Assembly (NCBI GenBank): GCA_030446945.1
Contig: JAUJMI010000260.1
Span: 1 to 5,626 of the forward strand
From: Longimicrobium sp.
Lineage (GTDB): Bacteria; Gemmatimonadota; Gemmatimonadetes; Longimicrobiales; Longimicrobiaceae
Direction of reading: 5' to 3'
DNA length: 5,626 nt
The position numbers and the translations under genes were made by a program. This document shows, piece by piece, positions 1 through 4,939 of this stretch. The notes beneath the pieces are model-generated. The model worked only from the letters and a program-made list of their open reading frames with translations. It searched no databases and was not told the DNA's origin. Each line of letters starts with the position of its first letter. Position 1 is the first letter of the stretch.

Positions 1-304
1 GCGCAGGCCGACGCGTCCGTGCAGGCGGCCCATCGTCTCGCGCGTGCGGCCGATGCCTCCGCGGGCCAGCGCGTCACCCGCCCTTCGGCGTCCCACTCCA
101 CCGACACGAGCGGCGAGTGCCCGGCGGACGGGGGTGCGGTGGATGGAGAGTGAGGAACCCTGCGGGGGGACTTGGGGCGGGTGGGAAGGTGCGCGCGGAA
201 GGCGACGGCGCGCGTGGAGGCACGTCACGCGGCGGCGAGGCCCCGGTCGCTCGGGCCCGGTGCCGGTTGCGAAGAAGGATCGGCGCGCGGGATGCGCCGG
301 AAAA
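1..304. other. Left-edge region without a definable gene; weak coding signals only
   Basis: No start-to-stop gene can be supported here. Two signals conflict. On the plus strand, frame 1 is open from the window edge to a TGA at 151-153 with high G/C at third positions, so it could be the C-terminal end of a gene lying to the left. On the minus strand, one frame reads LVSVEWDAEGRVTRWP at about positions 64-111, which resembles the start of a PAS domain core; after that the resemblance fades, while the adjacent frame reads like protein (GGIGRTRETMGRL). This could be a gene start running off the left edge, a frameshifted remnant, or chance. Positions 154-304 look non-coding: I see no promoter, RNA gene or repeat. 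Long plus-strand Arg/Pro-rich frames across 44-1129 are high-GC artefacts. Confidence 0.25.
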
Positions 305-604
305 CTACATCCTTCGCCCCTGGCGTGCCACTCCCCCGCCCTGCTCCGCCGCGCCCAGCGCCTCCCGGAACAGCCTCCCCAGCGCGGCGCTCTGCGTGTG
401 CGAAAGGGTCCAGTTCTGGCGCCGGGGGGCGCCCCTGCGCCTGCGCGGCTCCTCCTCTGTCACGCTCGCCCACCCGGCCGCGATCGCCTCGGGGACGGTG
501 CGCCCCCTTGGCTCTCCGCTGCGAAAGAGGAGCATCTCCCCCCCGGCGCTGCGCCGCGCCACCACCCCCTCCGCCAGCACCAGCGCCCCCATCGCCTCGC
601 TCAT
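305..604 (-). CDS. Small hypothetical protein, 99 aa
   Basis: I do not recognise this protein. The ATG at 602-604 is preceded on the minus strand by a purine-rich GGAAAGGAAGG, a good ribosome binding site, and the frame ends with TAG at 305-307. The N-terminal half (about residues 5-50) alternates hydrophobic and charged residues and could form short strands, including [10 protein letters not shown] and [13 protein letters not shown]. It is followed by a strongly basic patch ([10 protein letters not shown], about residues 53-62) and a probable amphipathic helix (about 67-85, [15 protein letters not shown]). There is no signal peptide, membrane segment or cysteine. The basic patch could contact nucleic acid, but that is speculation. 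The same frame continues open upstream through the reductase gene, so the start rests on the ribosome binding site and on the composition change. It lies 122 bp downstream of the aldo/keto reductase gene on the same strand and could share its transcript. Confidence 0.55.
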   Translation of the reverse strand: MSEAMGALVLAEGVVARRSAGGEMLLFRSGEPRGRTVPEAIAAGWASVTEEEPRRRRGAPRRQNWTLSHTQSAALGRLFREALGAAEQGGGVARQGRRM

Positions 605-726
605 CCCCCACCTTCCTTTCCCGCGCTCCCGTGCAAAGCCGCTCCCCCGTCGGCAGTCCTGACATTCCGAGCAAGACCCGTTCCCTTCTGCAAGGTTTGC
701 ATCAGGTTCCGGAAGCGGCAGGTTGT

Positions 727-1587
727 TCAGGAAGCAAGGCTGGCGTACTCCTCGTCGGAAAGGTCGATCCCTGCCCCGGCGACGTTTTTCCACCAGGTGC
801 TTCGCCTTGGACGTGCCGGGGATGGGAAGCATGACCGCCGTGCGCCGCAGCAGCCAGGCGAGCGCGACCTGCGCCGGGCGCGACCGTGGCGAGCCGCGAT
901 CTCGGCGAGAGGCCCGCCGTCCTCCGCCAGCTTGCCGACGGCCAGCGGGTACCACGGGATGAAGCCGATCCCCTCGCGGTCGCAATGGTCCACAACGGAT
1001 TCCCACTCGCGGTCGCCCAGGTTGTACCGGTTCTGCACCGACGCAACCGGGAAGTGGCGCCGTGCCGCCTCGATCTGCTCCACCGTCGTCGCGGAGAGGC
1101 CGATGTGCCGGATCTTCCCCTCGCGCTGAAATTGGAGCAGGGCGCCGAACTGCTCGTCGGCGGGGACATCGGGGTCGATGCGGTGGAGCTGGTACAGGTC
1201 GATGCGCTCCAGGCCCAGGCGGCGCAGGCTCCCCTCCACCCCCTCGCGGAGCCGCTCCGGGCGCCCGTTCACCTCCCACTGGTCCGGCCCCGGGCGGTCG
1301 AACCCGCCCTTGGTGGCGATCACCAGGCCCGCGGGGTACGGATGCAGCGCCTCGCGGATCAGCTCCTCGCTCACATGCGGGCCGTACGCCTCGACGCTGT
1401 GGATCAGGTTCACCCCCAGATCCACCGCGCGCCGCAGCACCGCGACGGCCTCGGCGCGATCGGCCGGCGGACCCCAGATCCCCTTCCCCGTGATGCGCAT
1501 GGCGCCGAATCCCAGCCGGCTGACCGGGAGGTCCCCGCCGAGCATCAAGGTGCCGCTCCGCGCGGCGTCGACTGATTGCGATGACAA
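727..1587 (-). CDS. Aldo/keto reductase with two compensating frameshifts and a substituted catalytic Asp
   Basis: NADPH-dependent carbonyl reductase of the aldo/keto reductase (TIM-barrel) superfamily, cytoplasmic. Visible landmarks, numbered from the proposed start: [18 protein letters not shown] (17-34), the tetrad region HSVEAYG (63-69), ATKGG (91-95, catalytic Lys93), LYQLHRID (132-139, catalytic His135), GKIRHIGLS and the SVQNRYN strand. The first tetrad residue, normally Asp, is His63; Tyr68, Lys93 and His135 are intact. As written, the frame is wrong between about 876 and 787: one base is missing in the GGG at 876-878 and one is extra in the TTTTT at 785-789. Reading the other frame restores family sequence ([12 protein letters not shown], then [12 protein letters not shown]) before returning to [15 protein letters not shown]. 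Both indels lie in homopolymers, so sequencing error is likely. I chose the TTG start at 1585-1587 because GAGG sits 6 nt upstream and family members begin near this point, giving 286 aa; an ATG at 1543-1545 (272 aa) is the alternative. The frame is open back to an ATG at 1677. Confidence 0.85.
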   Translation of the reverse strand: MSSQSVDAARSGTLMLGGDLPVSRLGFGAMRITGKGIWGPPADRAEAVAVLRRAVDLGVNLIHSVEAYGPHVSEELIREALHPYPAGLVIATKGGFDRPGPDQWEVNGRPERLREGVEGSLRRLGLERIDLYQLHRIDPDVPADEQFGALLQFQREGKIRHIGLSATTVEQIEAARRHFPVASVQNRYNLGDREWESVVDHCDREGIGFIPWYPLAVGKLAEDGGPLAEIAARHGRARRRSRSPGCCGARRSCFPSPARPRRSTWWKNVAGAGIDLSDEEYASLAS

Positions 1588-1593
1588 GAGTTG

Positions 1594-1597
1594 CCTC
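1594..1597 (-). promoter_or_regulatory. Ribosome binding site deciding the TTG start of the aldo/keto reductase
   Basis: On the minus strand the sequence reads GAGG, a 6-nt spacer, then TTG TCA TCG CAA. This spacing is better than that of the downstream ATG at 1543-1545, whose nearest purine run (GGAG) is about 12 nt away. The TTG start also retains the short N-terminal leader ([12 protein letters not shown]) that I expect before the first barrel strand in this subfamily. The start choice is inference. Confidence 0.45.
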
Positions 1598-1729
1598 GAT
1601 TGCGAACGGCTGCGGCGGAACTCCGCGAACGCGGGCGCGCCCTGCACGCTCGGTGCCGCGAAAAGGCCCCCGAACACACCCCCGGTGCGCCGCCCGCGTG
1701 AGCCCCGCCCCGTCCCGCCTGGCCCGCCA

Positions 1730-1743
1730 ATTGCTTAAGCGCT
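1730..1743. promoter_or_regulatory. Candidate MarR operator upstream of wrbA (ATTGCTTAAGCGCT)
   Basis: This element lies 60 bp before the wrbA start, in the 216-bp region between the divergent reductase gene and wrbA. It matches the perfect palindrome upstream of yceI (AGTACTTAAGTACT) at 10 of 14 positions, including the whole CTTAAG core, a hexamer that should be rare in DNA this GC-rich. The embedded GCTTAAGC is itself palindromic. I cannot assign convincing -35 and -10 boxes for wrbA; TTGCTT at 1731-1736 could be a -35, but nothing good stands 17 bp downstream. The rest of 1588-1803 shows no other clear signal. Binding by the neighbouring MarR protein is inference. Confidence 0.35.
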
Positions 1744-1803
1744 GAAACACTTTGCCGACGCCCTCGGAGCGGCGCCGGCGGCAACCAAGGTAAGTGAGGA
1801 AAG

Positions 1804-2400
1804 ATGGCAAACGTGCGGCTGGCAATCGTTTACTACAGCACCTACGGCACCAACCACCGAATGGCCGAGATCGCCGCGGAAGCGGCGCAGGCCGAGGGGG
1901 CGGAGGTGCGTCTCCTGAAGGCGCGCGAGACGGCGCCGGAAGGCGTGGTCAACGGGCAGGACGCCTGGAAGGCGCAGGCGGAGCGCACCGCACACGTCCC
2001 CGAGGCGACGCTGGAGGACCTGGATTGGGCGAACGCCATCCTGATCAGCGCCCCCACCCGCTTCGGCGTGATGGCGAGCCAGATGCGCGCCTTCATCGAC
2101 CAGCTCGGGCCTCTGTGGGGACGCGGCGCGCTCGCCGACAAGGCGGTCAGCGCAATGACCAGCGCCCAGAACAACAATGGCGGGCAGGAGACGACGCTGA
2201 TCAGCATGTACACCACTTTCATGCACTGGGGCGCCATCCTGGTACCGCCCGGCTACACCGACCCGGCGCTCTTCGCCAGCGGCGGGAACCCGTACGGCGC
2301 CAGCGTCACGCAGTCCGGCACGGTGGGCGCGGAGGACGAGGCCACCATCCGCCACCAGGCGCGCCGCCTGGTGAAGTTCGCGGCCAAGCTGGCTGCCTGA
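1804..2400 (+). CDS. wrbA: NAD(P)H:quinone oxidoreductase, WrbA type (flavodoxin fold)
   Basis: WrbA enzymes are cytoplasmic, usually tetrameric, FMN-dependent enzymes that reduce quinones by two electrons to hydroquinones, avoiding semiquinone radicals. The 198-aa length equals that of E. coli WrbA as I recall it. The flavodoxin phosphate-binding loop is STYGTNHRM (12-20), followed by the second FMN loop PTRFG (84-88), [17 protein letters not shown] (94-110), the WrbA signature GGQETT (126-131) and GGNPYGAS (160-167). The residue after PTRFG is Val, where I recall Asn in E. coli. The ATG follows GAGGAAAG, a ribosome binding site with slightly short spacing. It is transcribed divergently from the reductase gene and ends 94 bp before marR, with a strong hairpin between them, so it is probably its own unit. 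The neighbouring regulator and dioxygenase fit a role in quinone detoxification. Confidence 0.93.
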   Translation: MANVRLAIVYYSTYGTNHRMAEIAAEAAQAEGAEVRLLKARETAPEGVVNGQDAWKAQAERTAHVPEATLEDLDWANAILISAPTRFGVMASQMRAFIDQLGPLWGRGALADKAVSAMTSAQNNNGGQETTLISMYTTFMHWGAILVPPGYTDPALFASGGNPYGASVTQSGTVGAEDEATIRHQARRLVKFAAKLAA

Positions 2401-2409
2401 CCGGTACCC

Positions 2410-2437
2410 GGCGCGGCGGCCGGCGGGCCGCCGCGCC
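2410..2437 (+). terminator. Strong GC hairpin after wrbA, probable terminator
   Basis: A perfect 12-bp inverted repeat: GGCGCGGCGGCC at 2410-2421, loop GGCG at 2422-2425, and GGCCGCCGCGCC at 2426-2437. It starts 10 nt after the wrbA stop codon. No T-tract follows, so it is not a textbook intrinsic terminator, but hairpins of this strength commonly end transcripts in high-GC bacteria. The marR -35 box begins only 5 bp further on, so the hairpin separates the wrbA transcript from the marR promoter. Confidence 0.6.
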
Positions 2438-2441
2438 ATCC

Positions 2442-2470
2442 TTGACATTCCCGGCGTTGCTATATATTTT
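2442..2470 (+). promoter_or_regulatory. Promoter of the marR gene (TTGACA / TATTTT)
   Basis: A perfect consensus -35 box TTGACA at 2442-2447 is followed, after 17 bp, by TATTTT at 2465-2470; overlapping alternatives such as TATATT at 2463-2468 give shorter spacers. The AT-rich run stands out sharply in this GC-rich DNA. Transcription would start near 2477, leaving a leader of only about 18 nt before the ATG at 2495, with no good Shine-Dalgarno sequence. Confidence 0.65.
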
Positions 2471-2476
2471 AGTTCT
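2463..2476. promoter_or_regulatory. Possible degenerate MarR operator over the marR -10 box (TATATTTTAGTTCT)
   Basis: It aligns with the yceI palindrome at 9 of 14 positions (the right half, AGTTCT versus AGTACT, is best conserved). Both sequences continue with GTA. Lying over the -10 box and the expected transcription start, it is placed for autorepression, as is common in MarR systems. The match is weak and the region is AT-rich, so chance is a real possibility. Confidence 0.25.
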
Positions 2477-2494
2477 GTAACATTTACCGCCGGG

Positions 2495-2947
2495 ATGCCG
2501 ATGCCGCCACGCGACGCACAAACCGAGTCCCTGCGCCTCTGGGTGGTCTTCGCCCGGGCGCACGCGGCCGTCGCGGCGCGTGCGCAGGCAGACGTGGCGC
2601 GGCACGGGCTGACGGTGGCGGAGTTCGGAGTGCTGGAGGCGCTGCACCACAAGGGCCCGCTCCTGCTCAGCGAGCTCAAGGAAAAGATTCTGGTCTCCAA
2701 CGCCGGCGTCACCTACCTGGTGGACCGGCTGGAGGGGCGCGGACTGGTGGTGCGGCGCCGCTGCGACCGCGACCGGCGCGCCTACTACGCGCACCTCACG
2801 GACGACGGCACCGCCTTCGTGGAGCGCATCTTTCCGGAGCACGCCGCCGCCATCGAGGAAGCCTTCTCGGTGCTCGCGCCCGACGAGCGCGCCATCGCGA
2901 CGGAGCTGCTTCGCCGGGTCGGCCTCCACGCCGCGAACGGCACGTGA
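2495..2947 (+). CDS. MarR-family transcriptional regulator, MhqR-like
   Basis: A 150-aa winged helix-turn-helix regulator of usual MarR length, expected to act as a cytoplasmic dimer that leaves DNA when it senses a phenolic or quinone-like ligand. An N-terminal dimerisation helix (about 12-36) leads into LTVAEFGVLEALHHKGPL (39-56), the recognition region ILVSNAGVTYLVDRLE (65-80) and the wing RRRCDRDRRAYYAHLT (87-102), with the conserved DxDRR motif. The C-terminal helix (107-142) closes the dimer. The string EFGVLEALHHKG and the recognition helix recall Bacillus MhqR, repressor of quinone-responsive dioxygenase genes; that placement is from memory. There is a single cysteine, Cys90, in the wing. 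The ATG at 2495 is used; a second ATG at 2501 is equally possible and there is no strong ribosome binding site for either. It sits between wrbA and yceI on the same strand and probably controls both flanks. Confidence 0.9.
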   Translation: MPMPPRDAQTESLRLWVVFARAHAAVAARAQADVARHGLTVAEFGVLEALHHKGPLLLSELKEKILVSNAGVTYLVDRLEGRGLVVRRRCDRDRRAYYAHLTDDGTAFVERIFPEHAAAIEEAFSVLAPDERAIATELLRRVGLHAANGT

Positions 2948-2976
2948 GCCCCGCCGACGCCGGAGCAGCGCGTCTA

Positions 2977-2990
2977 AGTACTTAAGTACT
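2977..2990. promoter_or_regulatory. Perfect 14-bp palindrome AGTACTTAAGTACT, probable MarR operator of yceI-VOC
   Basis: The 14 bases equal their own reverse complement. The element lies 30 bp after the marR stop and ends 1 bp before a TATATT -10 box, in the spacer where a bound repressor would block RNA polymerase. MarR dimers typically bind palindromes of this size. An exact AT-rich palindrome is unexpected in this composition. Assignment to the neighbouring MarR protein is inference from position. Confidence 0.6.
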
Positions 2991-2991
2991 G

Positions 2992-2997
2992 TATATT
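2992..2997 (+). promoter_or_regulatory. Probable -10 box of the yceI promoter (TATATT)
   Basis: TATATT follows the palindrome directly. The expected -35 position (about 2969-2974, CGCGTC) is poor, so the promoter may be weak or repressor-masked. Transcription would begin near 3003, giving a 5' leader of about 75 nt that contains a 14-bp palindrome. Confidence 0.45.
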
Positions 2998-3016
2998 CGT
3001 CAGCTGTATCACCTGC

Positions 3017-3030
3017 GGCGGTGCACCGCC
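3017..3030. repeat. Palindrome GGCGGTGCACCGCC in the yceI leader
   Basis: A perfect 14-bp GC-rich palindrome in the predicted 5' leader of yceI, 49 bp before the start codon. As RNA it has no room for a stable loop as a full stem, but the flanking GCGGCGG and CCGCCGC allow an alternative hairpin. It could be a second protein-binding site, a leader structure, or chance in GC-rich DNA. Confidence 0.3.
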
Positions 3031-3079
3031 CCGCCGCCGCGGGGATCTCCAAACGGGCCGGCAACACGAGGAAGAGAAG

Positions 3080-3640
3080 ATGACGACCGTCACCCCCGCG
3101 GCCGAGCCGCAGACGACCACCTGGAATATCGATCCGGCGCACACCGAAGTCGGCTTCGAGGTGAAGCACCTGATGATCAGCAAGGTGCGCGGCCGCTTCG
3201 GCGCGGTTACCGGCACCATCGAGCTGGACGCCGCGGATCCGGCCCGCTCCTCGGTGACCGCCGAGATCGACGTCACCAGCATCGACACGCGCCAGGAGCA
3301 GCGAGACGCGCACCTGCGCTCCGCCGACTTCTTCGACGTGGACAGCTTCCCCGCCATCAGCTTCCGCAGCCGCGGCGTGGAGGCTGCGGGCGACGGGCGC
3401 TACCGCGTGACCGGCGACCTGACCATCCGCGGCGTGACGCGCGAGGTGGTGCTCGACGCCACGGACGAGGGCCGCGGGCGCGACCCGTGGGGCGGCGAGC
3501 GCGCGGCGTTCAGCGCCTCGCTGACGATCGACCGCCGGGACTTCGGACTCACCTGGAACCAGGCCCTGGAAACCGGCGGCGTCCTCGTCGCCAACGAGAT
3601 CCGCATCTCGCTCGACGTGCAGGCGGTGAAGGTGGCCTGA
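3080..3640 (+). CDS. YceI-family lipocalin-like protein, cytoplasmic form
   Basis: YceI proteins form an extended beta-barrel like lipocalins and are known to hold polyisoprenoid lipids, including isoprenoid quinones. The 186-aa product shows the family landmarks in order: [16 protein letters not shown] (17-32) with VRGRFG (36-41), the [17 protein letters not shown] loop (75-91), [14 protein letters not shown] (112-125) and [11 protein letters not shown] (150-160), ending with the final barrel strand. There is no signal peptide: the N-terminus is polar ([15 protein letters not shown]), so unlike E. coli YceI it should stay in the cytoplasm. The ATG follows GAGGAAGAG with 8 nt spacing. The upstream operator palindrome and the downstream dioxygenase suggest it works with quinone or phenol stress enzymes, perhaps binding a quinone-like substrate; that role is inference. 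Confidence 0.92.
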   Translation: MTTVTPAAEPQTTTWNIDPAHTEVGFEVKHLMISKVRGRFGAVTGTIELDAADPARSSVTAEIDVTSIDTRQEQRDAHLRSADFFDVDSFPAISFRSRGVEAAGDGRYRVTGDLTIRGVTREVVLDATDEGRGRDPWGGERAAFSASLTIDRRDFGLTWNQALETGGVLVANEIRISLDVQAVKVA

Positions 3641-3660
3641 CGGCGCGCCACGGGCAGCCC

Positions 3661-3688
3661 GGGCCGCCCCGCGTTCGCGGAGCGGGCC
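3661..3688 (+). terminator. Imperfect GC hairpin between yceI and the dioxygenase gene
   Basis: The left arm GGGCCGCCCCGC (3661-3672) and right arm GCGGAGCGGGCC (3677-3688) pair around the loop GTTC, with one mismatch (C3668 opposite A3681) and one bulged G. It lies 20 bp after the yceI stop and has no T-tract. I see no promoter between here and the next gene, so it more likely lowers or stabilises transcript levels than ends transcription fully. Confidence 0.35.
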
Positions 3689-3732
3689 GGTACAAGGTTC
3701 CGTCTCATAGGGGCACACCACGGGAGGATCGC

Positions 3733-4680
3733 ATGGAGTTGACTGGCATCCACCACCTGACGGCGGTCTCGGCGAACATCCGCGAGAACCACCTCTTCTA
3801 TACGCGCACCATGGGGCTGCGGCTGGTGAAGCGCTCCGTGAACCAGGATGACGTGAGCGCGTACCACCTCTTCTACGCGGACGCGGTGGGGAGCCCGGGG
3901 AGTGACCTGACCTTCTTCGACTGGCCCGTGCAGCGCGAGCGGCGCGGCACGCGCTCCATCACGCGCACCCACCTGCGCGTGGCAGGGGCGGAGTCGATGC
4001 AGTGGTGGATCGCCCACCTGCGCGAAAAGGGCGTCACCTCCGGCGATCTGGTAGAGCGCGACGGGCGGCTGACGCTGGACCTGGAAGACCCGGAGGGGCA
4101 GCGCCTCTCGCTGATCGACGACGGCGGCGCGGGCGATGCGCATCCGTGGGAGCGGAGCCCCGTATCGGCCGAGCACCAGATCCGCGGGCTGGGGCCGATC
4201 GTGCTGAGCGTGCCCGCGCTCGCGCCGACGGACGCGCTGCTGCAGAAGGCGCTCAACATGCGCCCCGCGCGCAGCTACCCGCACCCGGAGAACGCGAAGC
4301 ACACCGTGCACGTGTACGAGATGGGGCCCGGAGGAGCGGGCGCGGAGCTCCACGTGGCGGAGCAGCCGGATCTGCCGGTGGCGCGTGGGGCCGCGGGGGG
4401 CGTGCACCACGTCGCCTTCCGCATCCCGGACGCGGACTACGAGGCGTGGGCGCAGCACCTGAACGCGCTGCGCATCCCCAACAGTGGCGAGGTGGACCGC
4501 TTCTGGTTCCAGAGCCTATACTTCCGCGAGCCGAACGGCATTCTGTTCGAGATCGCCACCGACGGGCCGGGGTTCGCGGTGGACGAGGACGCGGCGACGC
4601 TCGGCGAGAAGGTGGTGCTGCCGCCGTTCCTGGAGCCCCGGCGCGCGGCCATCGTCGCCAACCTCAAGTCCATCCACTGA
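3733..4680 (+). CDS. VOC-superfamily ring-cleaving dioxygenase, MhqO/MhqA type
   Basis: A 315-aa protein with two tandem vicinal-oxygen-chelate domains (about 4-130 and 153-280), the length and layout of the MhqO/MhqA/MhqE group, thought to open hydroquinone or catechol rings with a bound divalent metal. The first domain starts GIHHLTAV (5-12); the second carries GGVHHVAFR (222-230) and ends [14 protein letters not shown] (264-277). His8 (or His7), His225 or His226, and Glu273 fit the 2-His-1-carboxylate metal site. Between them are [19 protein letters not shown] (22-40) and [16 protein letters not shown] (115-130), typical of the group. The C-terminal tail [12 protein letters not shown] (296-307) is also characteristic. 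The ATG at 3733 has GGGAGGAT 5 nt upstream; the frame is open further upstream but that part is out-of-frame yceI. The 92-bp gap to yceI lacks a clear promoter, so the two are probably co-transcribed under the palindrome at 2977-2990. The exact ring substrate cannot be read from sequence. Confidence 0.9.
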   Translation: MELTGIHHLTAVSANIRENHLFYTRTMGLRLVKRSVNQDDVSAYHLFYADAVGSPGSDLTFFDWPVQRERRGTRSITRTHLRVAGAESMQWWIAHLREKGVTSGDLVERDGRLTLDLEDPEGQRLSLIDDGGAGDAHPWERSPVSAEHQIRGLGPIVLSVPALAPTDALLQKALNMRPARSYPHPENAKHTVHVYEMGPGGAGAELHVAEQPDLPVARGAAGGVHHVAFRIPDADYEAWAQHLNALRIPNSGEVDRFWFQSLYFREPNGILFEIATDGPGFAVDEDAATLGEKVVLPPFLEPRRAAIVANLKSIH

Positions 4681-4698
4681 GCAACGGGAACAGCGGGG

Positions 4699-4746
4699 CT
4701 CACGCGGAGACCCGGAGGCAACTGCGACTGCATGGCTCTGTGTGAG
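4699..4746. repeat. Inverted repeat after the dioxygenase gene (11-bp arms)
   Basis: Arms CTCACGCGGAG (4699-4709) and CTCTGTGTGAG (4736-4746) pair along all 11 positions if two G-T wobbles are allowed, around a 26-nt loop that contains the direct repeat AACTGC/GACTGC. It begins 18 bp after the dioxygenase stop. It may serve as a transcription end for the upstream operon. The CACGCGGAGAC-like wording resembles dispersed intergenic repeats I associate with high-GC soil bacteria, but I cannot confirm copies elsewhere. From 4747 to 4923 I see no gene and no convincing promoter. Confidence 0.45.
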
Positions 4747-4922
4747 ATTGCTGTCAGGATGAACGCTCATCACGTCGGGCCGATCTTCCGGTCATCTCCT
4801 TGATAGTCTCCCGCCTCCAGCACCACCCCGCCGCGCTCAAAGGGAGGGGTGAGGAACTCTACGTGCCAAACGGGTGTTTCTATTCACAGGTTTCTGACCG
4901 CCGAAAGCCGTACCCGGGCGCT

Positions 4923-4931
4923 AGGAGGAGG
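4923..4931 (+). promoter_or_regulatory. Strong ribosome binding site of the serine hydrolase
   Basis: AGGAGGAGG contains two overlapping copies of AGGAGG; the nearer one (4926-4931) ends 8 nt before the ATG at 4940. It settles the start of a gene that runs off the window and has no stop here. Confidence 0.75.
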
Positions 4932-4939
4932 ATCTCACG

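Noticed and set aside
689..701. Inverted repeat TGCAA-GGT-TTGCA between the reductase and the hypothetical gene
   Set aside because: Only 5-bp arms and no associated promoter or T-tract; it is too weak to call an operator or a terminator.
44..1129. Long plus-strand open frame of 361 codons
   Set aside because: The translation is Arg/Pro/Ala-rich low-complexity sequence with no family features, antisense to the reductase and the small hypothetical gene; typical of high-GC shadow frames.
1546..1677. ATG at 1675-1677 as the reductase start
   Set aside because: The extra 30 residues before the TTG start (Arg/Ser-rich) are unlike the family N-terminus, and the TTG has a better-placed ribosome binding site.
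305..1825. A single 506-codon minus-strand protein
   Set aside because: The frame fuses out-of-frame reductase sequence with the 99-aa gene. Only the stretch between the two indels and the last 99 codons look like real protein.
1735..2712. Minus-strand open frames opposite wrbA and marR
   Set aside because: They lie antisense to genes with clear family signatures and have shadow-type composition.
3487..3732. N-terminal extension of the dioxygenase to 397 aa
   Set aside because: The extension overlaps the yceI coding region in another frame, and the ATG at 3733 has a clear ribosome binding site followed by the family N-terminus.
4800..4805. TTGATA as a -35 box for the serine hydrolase
   Set aside because: The sequence 17 bp downstream (CACCAC) is not a -10 box. 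TATTCA at 4881-4886 likewise lacks a -35 partner, so no promoter was called.
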